Positions 18,283 through 27,312 are shown, numbered from the stretch's first letter. The stretch: 64,000 bases of DNA from Sphaerisporangium viridialbum (GCF_049674955.1 NZ_CP187232.1:2418001-2482000); one strand, 5' to 3'. Numbers and translations are program-made. Notes: generated from the sequence alone by a model not told the origin.

Positions 18283-19167
18283 CTAGCTTTTCACGGCCCC
18301 GCTGGACAGATCGGTACGCCAGTAGCGCTGCATGGTCAGGAACAACGTGATCAGCGGGATGAGCGACAACATTGTGCCCGTGATGATCAGGTTGTACAGC
18401 GAGGGCTGGTTGGCTCCCGCTGCCAGAAGCGTGTAGAGGCCGATCGTCAGGGGGAACTTCTGATCGTCGCCCAGCATGATGAACGGCAGCAGGAAATTGT
18501 TCCAGATCGCGACGAACTGGAACAGGAAGATCGTCACCATTCCCGGGGTCAGCATCGGCAGGGCCACCTGGCGGAAGAGGCGCCACTCGCCCGCGCCGTC
18601 CAGTCGGCCCGCCTCCAGCAGCGAGCCGGGGATCGCGGCCTGTGCGTAGATCCTGGCCAGGTAGATGCCGTACGGATTAAGGATCTGCGGCAGCAGCACC
18701 GACCAGTAGGTGTCGGCCAGGCCGATCTTGGAGAACAGAAGGTACTGCGGGATCGCCAGTACGACGGACGGCACCAGGATGCCGCCGATGAGCAGGTTGA
18801 AGATGAGATTCCGGCCGGGGAAGTCGTACTTGGCCAGGGTGTACCCCGAGATCGTGGACACCGCGGTCGACAGCACGGCGCCGCCTCCGGCGTACAGGAC
18901 CGTGTTGAGCAGCCAGAGCCAGAAGACGCCGTCACGGTAGGCGAACAGGTCGGTGAGGTTGGACAGCAGGCCGGTGCCGGGTGCGAAGGTCGAGGTGGAG
19001 AACAGCTCGGCCTTCGACTTGGTGGCCGCGACGACCACCCAGGCGACCGGGAACAGGGTGTAGATCGCGCCGAGGACGAGCACAGTGGTCGGCACGATCC
19101 CGAACGGCCGGCGCGTCGCAGGGCGGGTGTGGCGGGCGGGCCTGGTCAGGGTGGTCACGGCCGTCAC
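18283..19167 (-). CDS. ABC oligosaccharide permease, MalG type (galactan locus)
   Basis: 294 residues. GTG start at 19167, overlapping the previous gene's TGA by four bases. Six helices; the EAA loop reads SLLEAGRLDGAGEWRLFRQV, and the C-terminus ends YWRTDLSSGAVKS as in CUT1 permeases. It is the third gene of an importer whose binding protein starts at 21370, beside GH42 and GH53 enzymes. It probably imports galacto-oligosaccharides released by the secreted galactanase. Confidence 0.9.
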   Translation of the reverse strand: MTAVTTLTRPARHTRPATRRPFGIVPTTVLVLGAIYTLFPVAWVVVAATKSKAELFSTSTFAPGTGLLSNLTDLFAYRDGVFWLWLLNTVLYAGGGAVLSTAVSTISGYTLAKYDFPGRNLIFNLLIGGILVPSVVLAIPQYLLFSKIGLADTYWSVLLPQILNPYGIYLARIYAQAAIPGSLLEAGRLDGAGEWRLFRQVALPMLTPGMVTIFLFQFVAIWNNFLLPFIMLGDDQKFPLTIGLYTLLAAGANQPSLYNLIITGTMLSLIPLITLFLTMQRYWRTDLSSGAVKS

Positions 19168-20057
19168 GTCTCCCCGAAGGCGCGGCTTCTCACCACGCGC
19201 AGGAAACCGAATGACAGGACGAGGGATATCGCGGCGATGACCATGGATGTCGCCGCGGCGGAATACAGGTCGCCGGTGACGAACGCGTCGCGGTAGACCT
19301 TCATCAGCGGGCTCCAGGTCGAGCTGATCGTGTTCGTCAGCGGCCGCAGCGTGGTCGGCTCGGTGAACACCTGAATGGTCGCGATGACGGAGAATACGGC
19401 GGTCAGGATGATCGCCGGAGTCAGCATCGGAATCTTGATCCTCAGCGCGATCTGCAGTTCGCTCGCACCGTCGATCCTGGCCGCCTCGTAGTAGTCGCGG
19501 GGCACGGCGCGCAGCGTCGTGTAGAGCACGAGCATGTTGAAGCCGGTGCCGCCCCAGACCGCCACGTTGGCCATCGAGAATGTCACCGCGCCCGCGCTCA
19601 GGAAGGGCCGGTCACCGAACGGGCTGAGGCTGGGCAGGTAGAGGAAGCCCCACATCAGCGTCGCCGCGACGCCCGGTACGGCGTACGGAAGGAAGATGGA
19701 GATCCGGGTGAGCCGGGCGAATCGAACGTGCTTCGCGTCGAGCATCAGAGCGAACAGCAGGGCGAGTCCCAGCATGAGCGCGAGCACGAGCGCGCCGTAG
19801 CCGATGACCCGCAGCCAGCCCGCCCACAGTTCGCCGTCACCGACGGCGGCGGCGTAGTTGCCGAGCCCGGCGAAGATCTCCTTGCGGGCCCCCTTGCCGA
19901 GCCCGAGGCCGGAGACTTTGGTCCGCCGCAGGCTCAGGTAGCCGGTGTAGCCGATCGGCACGGCCATGAACAGCAGGAACAGTGCCATGGCCGGGGCGAG
20001 GAACAGGTAGGGCACGGCGCTGGGGCGGGCGCCGTCGCTGCGCTCGGCCATGGTCAC
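19164..20057 (-). CDS. ABC oligosaccharide permease, MalF type (galactan locus)
   Basis: 297 residues; GTG start at 20057 overlaps the binding-protein stop by four bases (GTGA), or an ATG at 20051 could be used. It has six helices and the EAA loop DYYEAARIDGASELQIALRI. Both junctions of this operon are four-base overlaps, so the three importer proteins are translated in a coupled way. As in the first locus, no ATPase gene is present. Confidence 0.9.
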   Translation of the reverse strand: MTMAERSDGARPSAVPYLFLAPAMALFLLFMAVPIGYTGYLSLRRTKVSGLGLGKGARKEIFAGLGNYAAAVGDGELWAGWLRVIGYGALVLALMLGLALLFALMLDAKHVRFARLTRISIFLPYAVPGVAATLMWGFLYLPSLSPFGDRPFLSAGAVTFSMANVAVWGGTGFNMLVLYTTLRAVPRDYYEAARIDGASELQIALRIKIPMLTPAIILTAVFSVIATIQVFTEPTTLRPLTNTISSTWSPLMKVYRDAFVTGDLYSAAATSMVIAAISLVLSFGFLRVVRSRAFGET

Positions 20058-21370
20058 TGGGCCAGGGTGAAGCCGGACTTGCGCATGTCCGCGACCGTGA
20101 CGTCCTGCATCGTCTGGACGGCGGCCGGGAAGCCGGACTTGGCGGCGACGGCCTTGTCGAACGCGTCCTTGTAGGCGTTGTACGTCACGTTGACGTCCGG
20201 GCCGAAGGTGAAGCCGCGGGCGGTGGCGCCGATCGCGGCCGCCTGCTGCCAGAAGTCGGGCTGGTTGGAGAAGTAGTCGGGCGTGGTGGTGAGCAGCGAG
20301 CCGCCCTTGGTGGAGGCGGGATAGATCGTGCCTTCCTTGATGAGCGCCGTGAGGGCCTCAGAGTCGGTGTTCAGCCAGGCGGCGAACTCGGCGGCGGCGG
20401 CCTTGTTGGGCGACTTCGCGGCGACGGCGGTGGAGGAGCCGCCCCAGAACCCGCTGTGATCCTCACCGGCGTTCCACTGCGGCAGCGGGGCGATGGCCCA
20501 CTTGCCCTTGCCCTTCGGCGCGTTGCTGGACAGCACGCCCGGCCCCCACACGGCCGACGGCCAGGTGAGCAGCGTGCCGTCGTTGAGCGCCTTGTTCCAC
20601 TCCGGGGTGAAGTACGGCATCGTGTCGATGACGCCCTCCTTCACCAGGCCACCCCAGTAGCCGGCGACCTTCTCGGTGGCCGCGTCGTCGATGGCGACCT
20701 TCCAGGCGTCGCCGCTGATCGACCACCACTGGGCCCCCGCCTGCTGGGCGAGCCCGGTGAACCAGCCCGGGTCCTTGCTGGAGAACGTGCCGAGGAACGC
20801 CTTGGGGTCCTTCTTGCGCACGGTACGGGCCGCCTGGGCGTACTCGTCCCAGGTCTTCGGGACCTCGATGCCGTACTTCTCGAACAGGTCCCGCCGGTAG
20901 TAGAGCATCATGGGCCCGCTGTCCTGGGGGACCGCGTAGACGGCGTCGGTGCCGAGGGTGACCAGGCCCCAGATCCCGTCGCCGAATTCGCCCTTGACCT
21001 GTGCGGTCTCCGCCTTGATGTCGGCCACGGCGTCGGCGGCGACGAAGGAGGGCAGCATCTGGTACTCGGCCTGGACCAGGTCCGGTGGGTTGCCCGCCTT
21101 GGCGGCGGTCAGGAACTTGGCCGCCGCGTCGTCGCCCCCCGCCTGCTTGCTCACCGTCACCTGAATGTCGGGATGGGTCCGGTTCCACACCGCGGCGATC
21201 TTGTCCATGCCCGGCACCCAACTCCAGTAGGTCAGCCTGACCGGGCCGGCGGGTGCCACGCTTCTGCCGGTGGCCGGCGAGGACGGCTCGTCGGAGTTGC
21301 CCGAGCACGCCGTGAGGAGCGCGGTGGCGAGGATCGCCACCGCCGTCGCTGCTAGCCGGTTCGTGCGCAT
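20054..21370 (-). CDS. Oligosaccharide-binding lipoprotein (galactan locus)
   Basis: 438 residues from an ATG with a perfect GGAGGA site. Lipoprotein signal sequence ending LLTAC (Cys22), then a Ser/Thr/Pro tether. The family-1 solute-binding fold shows VRLTYWSWVPGMDKI, an aromatic-rich cleft (AQWWSISGD, YWGGLV) and WGPGVLSSNAP. Tryptophan-rich clefts are typical for binding proteins of oligosaccharides. Divergent from GH42; expression is probably controlled by the operator at 21419-21432, about 50 bp upstream of the start. Confidence 0.9.
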   Translation of the reverse strand: MRTNRLAATAVAILATALLTACSGNSDEPSSPATGRSVAPAGPVRLTYWSWVPGMDKIAAVWNRTHPDIQVTVSKQAGGDDAAAKFLTAAKAGNPPDLVQAEYQMLPSFVAADAVADIKAETAQVKGEFGDGIWGLVTLGTDAVYAVPQDSGPMMLYYRRDLFEKYGIEVPKTWDEYAQAARTVRKKDPKAFLGTFSSKDPGWFTGLAQQAGAQWWSISGDAWKVAIDDAATEKVAGYWGGLVKEGVIDTMPYFTPEWNKALNDGTLLTWPSAVWGPGVLSSNAPKGKGKWAIAPLPQWNAGEDHSGFWGGSSTAVAAKSPNKAAAAEFAAWLNTDSEALTALIKEGTIYPASTKGGSLLTTTPDYFSNQPDFWQQAAAIGATARGFTFGPDVNVTYNAYKDAFDKAVAAKSGFPAAVQTMQDVTVADMRKSGFTLAQ

Positions 21371-21418
21371 GTATTCCTCCAGGCGGATGGCGAGGGGATG
21401 CCAGAGGCTGCGGATATC

Positions 21419-21432
21419 TGGGAACGTTCACA
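21419..21432. promoter_or_regulatory. LacI-type operator TGGGAACGTTCACA
   Basis: One mismatch from the perfect palindrome TGTGAACGTTCACA. It lies about 50 bp upstream of the binding-protein gene and is matched by a second copy 123 bp away near GH42. A central CG dyad and a 14-bp length are typical of LacI operators. Confidence 0.7.
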
Positions 21433-21541
21433 GAGTGGGAGATGCGCCCAATGACGTCAATGACCGTTACGTTGTTGTTAACGTGTGGCATCCATCAGGG
21501 AAGATATTCGGCACCTTCTCGGGCGATCGGTTGTGCGCTAC

Positions 21542-21555
21542 TGTGCACGTTCACA
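21542..21555. promoter_or_regulatory. LacI-type operator TGTGCACGTTCACA
   Basis: One mismatch from the palindrome TGTGAACGTTCACA. It sits only 24 bp upstream of the GH42 start codon and would overlap or follow its promoter, so a bound repressor would block transcription. Confidence 0.7.
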
Positions 21556-21578
21556 GAAGAATTGTTTGAGGGGGAGAT

Positions 21579-23618
21579 GTGCCCGGATACCCCGTCCTGC
21601 CCGAGGGCCTCGCGTACGGCGGGGACTACAACCCCGAGCAGTGGCCGGAGGAGGTGTGGCGGGAGGATGTCCGCCTGATGCGCGAGGCCGGGGTGAACCT
21701 GGTCACGGTGGGCGTCTTCAACTGGGGACTGATCGAGCCAGAGGAGGGCGAGTACGACTTCGCCCGGCTGGACCGGATTCTCGATCTGCTCCACTCGGCG
21801 GGAGTCCACGTCGACCTGGCCACCCCCACATCCTCACCGCCCGCGTGGTTCCGGAGCCGCTACCCGGGCAGCCGGTTGGTGGACCGGGAGGGCCGTGTGC
21901 TCGGCGGGGGCTCGCGGCACAGCTTCTGCCCGAGTTCGCCCGACTACGCCGTGGCGTCGGAGCGGGTCGTCACGGCCCTTGCCGCCCGGTACGGCCCGCA
22001 CCCCGCCCTGGCCATGTGGCACGTGCACAACGAGTACGGCTGGGCCAACGCGCACTGCTACTGCCCGACCTCGGCCACGGCGTTCCGCGCCTGGCTGAGG
22101 CACAAGTACGGCGAGATAGGCGCGCTCAACGCCGCCTGGGGCACCACCTTCTGGGGGCTGACCTACGGCTCGTTCGACGAGGTCGAGCCGCCCGCGATGG
22201 CGCCCGCCGGCCTCCTCAACGGTCTCCAGCTCGACTTCATGCGCTTCTCCGTCGACGCGCACATCACCTGCTTCCGCAGAGAGCGCGAGGTGATCCGGCG
22301 GTACAGCGACCTGCCCGTCACCACGAACTTCATGATCCCGAACTGCAAGCCGATGGACTACTGGCGCTGGGCGGCGGAGGTCGACGTGGTCGCCAACGAC
22401 CACTACCTCGACGCCGAGCGGGACGACCCGCACATCGGGCTGGCGATGGCCGCCGACCTGACCCGCTCGGTCGCCGGAGGCCGGCCCTGGATGCTGATCG
22501 AGCACTCCACCGGCGCGGTCAACTGGCAGCCGCGCAACCTCGCCAAGCGGCCGGGAGAGATGCGCCGCAACAGCCTCGCCCATGTGGCACGCGGGTCCGA
22601 TTCGGTGCTGTTCTTCCAGTGGCGCGCCTCGCGCTACGGCGCCGAGAAGTTCCACTCGGCCATGCTCCCCCACGCCGGCACCGACTCCCGGATCTGGCGG
22701 GACGTGGTGGAGCTGGGCGCCGACCTGCGCAAGCTGGCGTCCTCCCGCGGCTCGCGGGTGGAGGCCGACGTGGCCATCGCATGGGACTGGGAGTCCTACT
22801 GGGCGCTCGAGCTGGAGTGGCGCCCCTCGACCGATCTGCGGTTCCGGGAGCGGATGGAGGCCTTCTACGAGGCGTTGTGGCGCGAGCATGTGACCGTCGA
22901 CTTCGTCCATCCCTCGGCCGACCTGTCCCCGTACAAGCTGGTCCTACTGCCCAGCTCCTATCTGCTCGGCGAGGCGTCGGCCAAGAGCCTGCACTGCTAC
23001 GTCGAGGCCGGCGGCCATCTGCTCGTGTCGTACTTCTCCGGCATCGTGGACGAGAACGACACCGTCCACGCCGGCCCATATCCCGGAGCGCTGCGCGAGG
23101 TGCTCGGCGTGTCGGTCGAGGAGTTCCACCCGCTGCGCGAGCACGAGACGGTCACCTTCCGCCCGTCGGCGGGGACACCCTCGCCCGATCCGGATGCCCG
23201 GCCGCGACCCACCGGCCGTATCTGGTCCGAGCGCGTGCGCCTGACAGGAGCGCGGGCCCTGCACGATTTCGCCGACGGGCCCGACGCGGGACACCCCGCG
23301 GTCACCCGGCACGACCTGGGCGCGGGCGCCGCATGGTACGTCGCCACCGCCCTCGACCCGCGCGGCGACGGCGCCGAGCACGCCCCCGGTCTACGCGGGC
23401 TCGTCGCCCTGGCTCTCGACCACGCGGGCGTGTCCCGGCCACGCGACCTCCCCGACACCCTGGAGATCGTACGGCGGGGCGACCACATCTTCCTCATCAA
23501 CCATGCGGACGAGCCGGCGACGGTCGACGGGGTGACCGGCACGGGAGTGCTCGACGGCGCCCACTACGCCGGGTCGGCGACGGTGCCCGCCGGAGGGGTC
23601 ACCATCATCCGCACATAG
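21579..23618 (+). CDS. GH42 beta-galactosidase (intracellular)
   Basis: 679 residues, GTG start after a GAGGGGG site. No signal peptide. The TIM barrel starts AYGGDYNPEQWPEEVW. The acid/base is Glu152 in HVHNEYG and the nucleophile is Glu308 in WMLIEHSTGAVNW, both conserved in GH42. Cys117, Cys160 and Cys162 fit the small zinc site of the family. The middle trimerisation domain and a C-terminal beta domain follow. It hydrolyses terminal beta-galactosides, probably galacto-oligosaccharides taken up by the adjacent importer. Divergent from the importer and flanked by a LacI operator; GH53 follows on the same strand. Confidence 0.93.
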   Translation: MPGYPVLPEGLAYGGDYNPEQWPEEVWREDVRLMREAGVNLVTVGVFNWGLIEPEEGEYDFARLDRILDLLHSAGVHVDLATPTSSPPAWFRSRYPGSRLVDREGRVLGGGSRHSFCPSSPDYAVASERVVTALAARYGPHPALAMWHVHNEYGWANAHCYCPTSATAFRAWLRHKYGEIGALNAAWGTTFWGLTYGSFDEVEPPAMAPAGLLNGLQLDFMRFSVDAHITCFRREREVIRRYSDLPVTTNFMIPNCKPMDYWRWAAEVDVVANDHYLDAERDDPHIGLAMAADLTRSVAGGRPWMLIEHSTGAVNWQPRNLAKRPGEMRRNSLAHVARGSDSVLFFQWRASRYGAEKFHSAMLPHAGTDSRIWRDVVELGADLRKLASSRGSRVEADVAIAWDWESYWALELEWRPSTDLRFRERMEAFYEALWREHVTVDFVHPSADLSPYKLVLLPSSYLLGEASAKSLHCYVEAGGHLLVSYFSGIVDENDTVHAGPYPGALREVLGVSVEEFHPLREHETVTFRPSAGTPSPDPDARPRPTGRIWSERVRLTGARALHDFADGPDAGHPAVTRHDLGAGAAWYVATALDPRGDGAEHAPGLRGLVALALDHAGVSRPRDLPDTLEIVRRGDHIFLINHADEPATVDGVTGTGVLDGAHYAGSATVPAGGVTIIRT

Positions 23619-23621
23619 GCG

Positions 23622-23663
23622 CCCTCGCCCCGCGCGAACCCTGACCACGCGCGGTGCCGAGGG
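23622..23663. terminator. Hairpin between GH42 and GH53 genes
   Basis: Arms CCCTCG/CGAGGG and CCGCGCG/CGCGCGG pair around an about 11-base loop just after the GH42 stop. There is no T tract. It may be a partial terminator or an mRNA-processing stem that lowers or separates expression of the secreted galactanase. Confidence 0.5.
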
Positions 23664-23706
23664 AAACCGGGGGCCGTCCACAACTCCTCTCCTGACCGGA
23701 GGAACC

Positions 23707-24804
23707 ATGAAGAAGATCTTGGCGGCGCTGCTCTTGTGCGCCGCCGCGGCTCTGCCCACCGGACAGACGGCGCACGCCGCGTCCGCCGGCTCCCTGAGCA
23801 TGCTGGGCGCCGACGTCTCCACGGCGCAGCGTGCTCTGGACCTGGGCGCCAAGTACTACGACGCGAGCGGCAACCAGAGGGACCCGCTGGACATCCTCCA
23901 GAGCATCGGCGTCAACTACGTCCGCCTGCGCGTCTGGAACAATCCGGCCAGTGGGTACAACAACCGGGCCAAGGTGCTGGCGTACGCCAAGACGGTCAAG
24001 GCCAAGGGCCTGAAGCTGCTGATCGACTTCCACTACTCCGACACCTGGGCAGACCCCGGCAAACAGACCAAGCCGGCCGCCTGGTCCAGCCACGGCATCG
24101 GCCAGTTGCAGACCGACGTCTACAACTACACCTACGACGTATGCTCCAGCCTCAAGGCGCAGGGCACCACCCCCGACAGCGTGCAGATCGGCAACGAGAT
24201 CAACGTCGGCATGCTGTGGAACGACGGCAAGGTCATCAACAATGACTTCACCAACCTGAGCCTTCTGCTCAAGGCCGGGTACAACGCGACCAAGGCGTGC
24301 AACAGCGGCACACAGGTGATCATCCATACCGCCGACGCGGACAGCGACGCCAACGCCCGCTGGTTCTACGACGGCATCAGAGCCAAGGGCGTGTCCTGGG
24401 ATATCACCGGCCTGTCGTACTACTGCATGTGGCACGGCACGCTGTCCAACCTGTCCAGCGTCATCTCGGACATGCGGTCCCGCTACGGCAAGCCGGTCAT
24501 CGTTGCCGAAACGGCGTACCCGTTCACCTCCGCCAACGCGGACTCCACCGGCAACTCGGTCACGTCCGGGTGCTCGGGATACGCCCTCACCTGGCAAGGG
24601 CAAGGTGCGGAGTTCGCCGCGGTGCAGAACACCGCCCGCGGCGCGGGAGCCATCGGCGTCTTCTACTGGGAGCCCACCTGGTACGCGGTGCCCGGCAACG
24701 GCTGGGACCCCGCGAACATCAACGGCAGCGGGGACGGCTGGGACAACATGGCCGTCTTCGACTGGACCGGCCATCTCAACCCGAACGTCAGATGGACCCC
24801 CTGA
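23707..24804 (+). CDS. Secreted GH53 endo-beta-1,4-galactanase
   Basis: 365 residues with a Sec signal peptide (about 1-25, cleavage near AHAA-SA). The GH53 TIM barrel contains GADVSTAQ, YVRLRVWNNP, LLIDFHYSDTWADPGKQ, the acid/base Glu164 in QIGNEINVGMLW and the nucleophile Glu268 in VIVAETAYPF. Length is that of a single catalytic domain without a carbohydrate-binding module. It cuts beta-1,4-galactan of pectin (type I arabinogalactan) outside the cell. Clear GGAGGAACC site before the ATG. With GH42, the importer and LacI it forms a complete galactan pathway. Confidence 0.95.
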   Translation: MKKILAALLLCAAAALPTGQTAHAASAGSLSMLGADVSTAQRALDLGAKYYDASGNQRDPLDILQSIGVNYVRLRVWNNPASGYNNRAKVLAYAKTVKAKGLKLLIDFHYSDTWADPGKQTKPAAWSSHGIGQLQTDVYNYTYDVCSSLKAQGTTPDSVQIGNEINVGMLWNDGKVINNDFTNLSLLLKAGYNATKACNSGTQVIIHTADADSDANARWFYDGIRAKGVSWDITGLSYYCMWHGTLSNLSSVISDMRSRYGKPVIVAETAYPFTSANADSTGNSVTSGCSGYALTWQGQGAEFAAVQNTARGAGAIGVFYWEPTWYAVPGNGWDPANINGSGDGWDNMAVFDWTGHLNPNVRWTP

Positions 24805-24828
24805 GGCGAATCGGCTCTGTCGCGACCG

Positions 24829-25620
24829 TCAGCGCGTCAGCACGGCCCCCAGCCGGCGGATCACCTCGGCCTCGCCGGGGTTGACGTCGTCGCTGGATGG
24901 CGCGTGTTCGGTGATGGCTGCCCCGATGATGTCGTTCACCTGGGAGACGAGGTCGATCAGTCGCTGCGGCTGCACGCCGTTCGGCTCCGGGTAGCAGGTC
25001 GCGCCGAAAGCGGTGGGCTCCAGGACGTCCAGGTCGATGTGTACGTACACGGGGCCGCGTAGACCGTCCAGCACGCGCTCCAGGTCGTCGACGCCGTACC
25101 TGCGCAGGCCATTCTTCGCGAGGTACTCGTGCTCGGACACGTCGCCCGCCCGCTCTCCGGCGATGATCACTTGCTGTGGTGCCAGCGGCTGCTCCGGCGT
25201 GAGGCCTGCCGGCCCGTCTCCGAGCAGTGCGCGTACCACCATCGCGTGGAAGGCACCCGATGGCAGGGACTGCGGGCTGTAGACGTCCGGGTGTGCGTCG
25301 ATCCACAGCACCGTCAAAGCGTCCCCATAGCGAGCGTGGGCAGCGGCGATAGTCGGGATGTCGACCGCGCAGTCGCCGCCGATGGTGATCACCCGGTCGT
25401 CGATGCCGGCCAGTGCCTTCCGCGTCAGCCGCTGGTTCTCCACGAGCGCGTCGAACGCGCGGATCCCGGCGACCTTTTCCCCACCGGTATCAAGCACCGG
25501 CACGGTCACCACGGCGTCGGCCGGAACGAGCTCGGCGGCGCGGCGAGCACCGGCCATCAGCCGCGGCGCCTTGCTCGACGCCGAACCTTGCCATTGTGGT
25601 ACGCAGAGCACAGTCGTCAT
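24829..25620 (-). CDS. Arginase/ureohydrolase-family protein with atypical metal motif
   Basis: 263 residues. The ureohydrolase fold is recognisable: TIGGDCAVD (81-87), WIDAHPD (107-112 region; Asp108, His110, Asp112) and HIDLDVLEP (Asp196, Asp198). In canonical arginases and agmatinases the first motif is GGDHS, where His binds manganese; here it is GGDC. This variant occurs in a subset of actinobacterial homologues with uncertain substrates. The C-terminal segment NPGEAEVIRRLGAVLT lacks the usual final Glu loop context. Convergent with GH53, only 24 bases apart. Confidence 0.8.
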   Translation of the reverse strand: MTTVLCVPQWQGSASSKAPRLMAGARRAAELVPADAVVTVPVLDTGGEKVAGIRAFDALVENQRLTRKALAGIDDRVITIGGDCAVDIPTIAAAHARYGDALTVLWIDAHPDVYSPQSLPSGAFHAMVVRALLGDGPAGLTPEQPLAPQQVIIAGERAGDVSEHEYLAKNGLRRYGVDDLERVLDGLRGPVYVHIDLDVLEPTAFGATCYPEPNGVQPQRLIDLVSQVNDIIGAAITEHAPSSDDVNPGEAEVIRRLGAVLTR

Positions 25621-25859
25621 GCGGCGACACTACGAGACGCCAGAATTAACGGTCTAGGTCGTTCTCATGCTTTCATCAACGGCGAGCCCACCCATGATCG
25701 AAGCCATCGCTGCCTCCATCGCCGGCCTTCGTCCGAGGTGGAACGTAAGACAGTTGCAGGACGGCGGTCAACGCCTGTGCCCAATGCGCGGGTGCATGAT
25801 CTCCACTGGACCGGACAAAACCGGAGCTCACGTAGCCTTCGGCAGGAGCCGGCTGCGCT

Positions 25860-25868
25860 GAAACTTTC
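25860..25868. promoter_or_regulatory. GAAACTTTC palindrome, candidate xylan-operon operator
   Basis: Nine-base palindrome of the GAAA-N-TTTC type known upstream of actinomycete xylanase genes. A degenerate second copy (GAAACTTTT) lies about 10 bases downstream. Confidence 0.4.
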
Positions 25869-26100
25869 TGAGAAGTGAAGAAACTTTTAGCTCCGCAACG
25901 GTCGATCCTGTGGCCGGTCGGTGTCCACCATGGTGGCGACCATCTCCCTTCCGCTCAGGCGGTCGACATCCGCTGGATGCTGGAGGAGCCGCAGTTCAGA
26001 CTCTCGGCGTCCCGTGCCCGATCTCCGGCAAGTGCATCCACAAGGCCATGTGGCCCACCTCACCGCCCGACCCTGGGTCGCTTGGCCCTAACGCCAGTCT

Positions 26101-26112
26101 CGAAATATTTCG
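26101..26112. promoter_or_regulatory. CGAAATATTTCG palindrome, candidate operator
   Basis: Perfect 12-base palindrome. Repeated 66 bp downstream as GAAATATTTC. Fits the GAAA-N2-TTTC operator type of LacI-like xylan regulators; the controlling protein is not in the window. Confidence 0.5.
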
Positions 26113-26167
26113 GGGAATTCATCTGAATTTCACGAGGTCAAGCCGTGCTTAAACGGTTAATCCGTCT

Positions 26168-26177
26168 GAAATATTTC
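26168..26177. promoter_or_regulatory. GAAATATTTC palindrome, candidate operator
   Basis: Perfect 10-base palindrome about 104 bp upstream of the CE4 start codon, second copy of the 26102-26111 element. Confidence 0.5.
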
Positions 26178-26280
26178 GTCATCTGATTGACATGTTTCGG
26201 CGAAGTACGCAGAATTGCGCACAGGCCGGCCTCCGCACACATGCCACCTCGACGATCAGTGTTCCAGTGGAGGTACAGAC

Positions 26281-27312
26281 ATGATCGACAGCGCCATCCC
26301 GCACGGCAGGACCCGCGACCGCCTGTCCGGCGTTCGCAAGGCTCTCATCGCCGGCGTGACCGGCATCCTGGGCGCGACCTTCTTCGTGGGCCTGTCGTCC
26401 TCTGCCAGCGCCGCGGACTGTAGCGCCGGCTACGTCGGCCTCACCTACGACGACGGCCCGAACCCGAGCAACACCAACAACCTGCTGAACACCCTCAAGT
26501 CGAACGGGCTGCGGGCAACGTTCTTCAACATCGGGCAGAACGCGCAGAACAACCAGGCACTGGTCAGGGCCCAGCAGGACGCCGGCATGTGGATCGGCAA
26601 CCACAGCTACACCCACCCGCACCTGACCCAGCTGAGCAGCTCGCAGATCCAGTCGGAGCTCCAGCGGACCCAGCAGGCCATCCAGCAGGCCACCGGGACC
26701 GCGCCGAAGCTGTTCCGCCCGCCGTACGGGGAGACCAACGGCACTCTCAAGTCGGTCGAGCAGCAGCTCGGCCTCACCGAGATCATCTGGGACGTCGACT
26801 CCCAGGACTGGAACGGCGCCAGCACCGCCCAGATCGTGCAGGCGGCGGGCCGGCTGCAGAACGGTCAGGTCATCCTCATGCACGACCAGTACGCGACGAC
26901 GGTCCAGGCGATCCCGCAGATCACCGCGAACCTGCGCAGCCGCAACCTGTGCGCCGGCATGATCTCCCCCGCCACCGGCAGGGCCGTCGCGCCCACCGAC
27001 GGCGGCGGTACCCCGCCTCCGTCCAGCCCTCCGCCCGGTGGCGGCGGCAGCTGCACCGCGTCGCTGTCCGCGGGCCAGCAGTGGAGTGACCGGTACAACC
27101 TCAACGTCTCGGTCAGCGGATCGAGCAACTGGACCGTGACGATGAACGTGCCGTCCCCGGCCAAGATCATCGCGACCTGGAACATCAGCGCCAGCTACCC
27201 CAGCGCCCAGGTGCTGACCGCCAAGCCCAACGGCAACGGCAACAACTGGGGTGTGACCATCCAGACCAACGGCAACTGGACCTGGCCGACGGTCTCCTGC
27301 CGGGTCGGCTGA
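26281..27312 (+). CDS. Secreted CE4 polysaccharide deacetylase with C-terminal CBM2 (acetylxylan esterase type)
   Basis: 343 residues from the ATG at 26281, which has a perfect GGAGG 7 bases upstream. Signal peptide to about residue 45 (ASAA-DC). The NodB domain carries the metal site: TYDDGPN (Asp57/Asp58), HSYTH (His108/His112), RPPYGE (146-151), DSQDW (Asp177 region) and LMHD (His201). A Pro/Gly/Ser linker (about 238-257) leads to a CBM2 module (258-343) bounded by two cysteines. Next to a GH11 xylanase with the same module, the enzyme most likely removes acetyl groups from xylan. Chitin-oligosaccharide deacetylation is the alternative. Confidence 0.92.
   Translation: MIDSAIPHGRTRDRLSGVRKALIAGVTGILGATFFVGLSSSASAADCSAGYVGLTYDDGPNPSNTNNLLNTLKSNGLRATFFNIGQNAQNNQALVRAQQDAGMWIGNHSYTHPHLTQLSSSQIQSELQRTQQAIQQATGTAPKLFRPPYGETNGTLKSVEQQLGLTEIIWDVDSQDWNGASTAQIVQAAGRLQNGQVILMHDQYATTVQAIPQITANLRSRNLCAGMISPATGRAVAPTDGGGTPPPSSPPPGGGGSCTASLSAGQQWSDRYNLNVSVSGSSNWTVTMNVPSPAKIIATWNISASYPSAQVLTAKPNGNGNNWGVTIQTNGNWTWPTVSCRVG
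27049..27300 (+). repeat. CBM2-coding repeat, copy 1
   Basis: 252-base segment encoding the CE4 CBM2. It matches 28222-28473 in the xylanase gene with only about half a dozen differences, mostly silent. Such identity at third codon positions means recent duplication or gene conversion. Confidence 0.9.

Larger units (their letters stand above)
25621..26280. promoter_or_regulatory. Long regulatory region upstream of the xylan genes
   Basis: About 660 bases with no convincing gene. It becomes AT-rich over 26100-26200, unlike its surroundings. It contains three GAAA-N(1-2)-TTTC palindromes (listed separately) and an A/T-rich segment ending about 80 bp before the CE4 start, where the promoter should lie. 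Confidence 0.6.

Noticed and set aside
20463..21491. Minus-strand frame of 342 codons overlapping the galactan binding protein
   Set aside because: Out-of-frame read of the binding-protein gene; Arg/Gly-rich and without domain.
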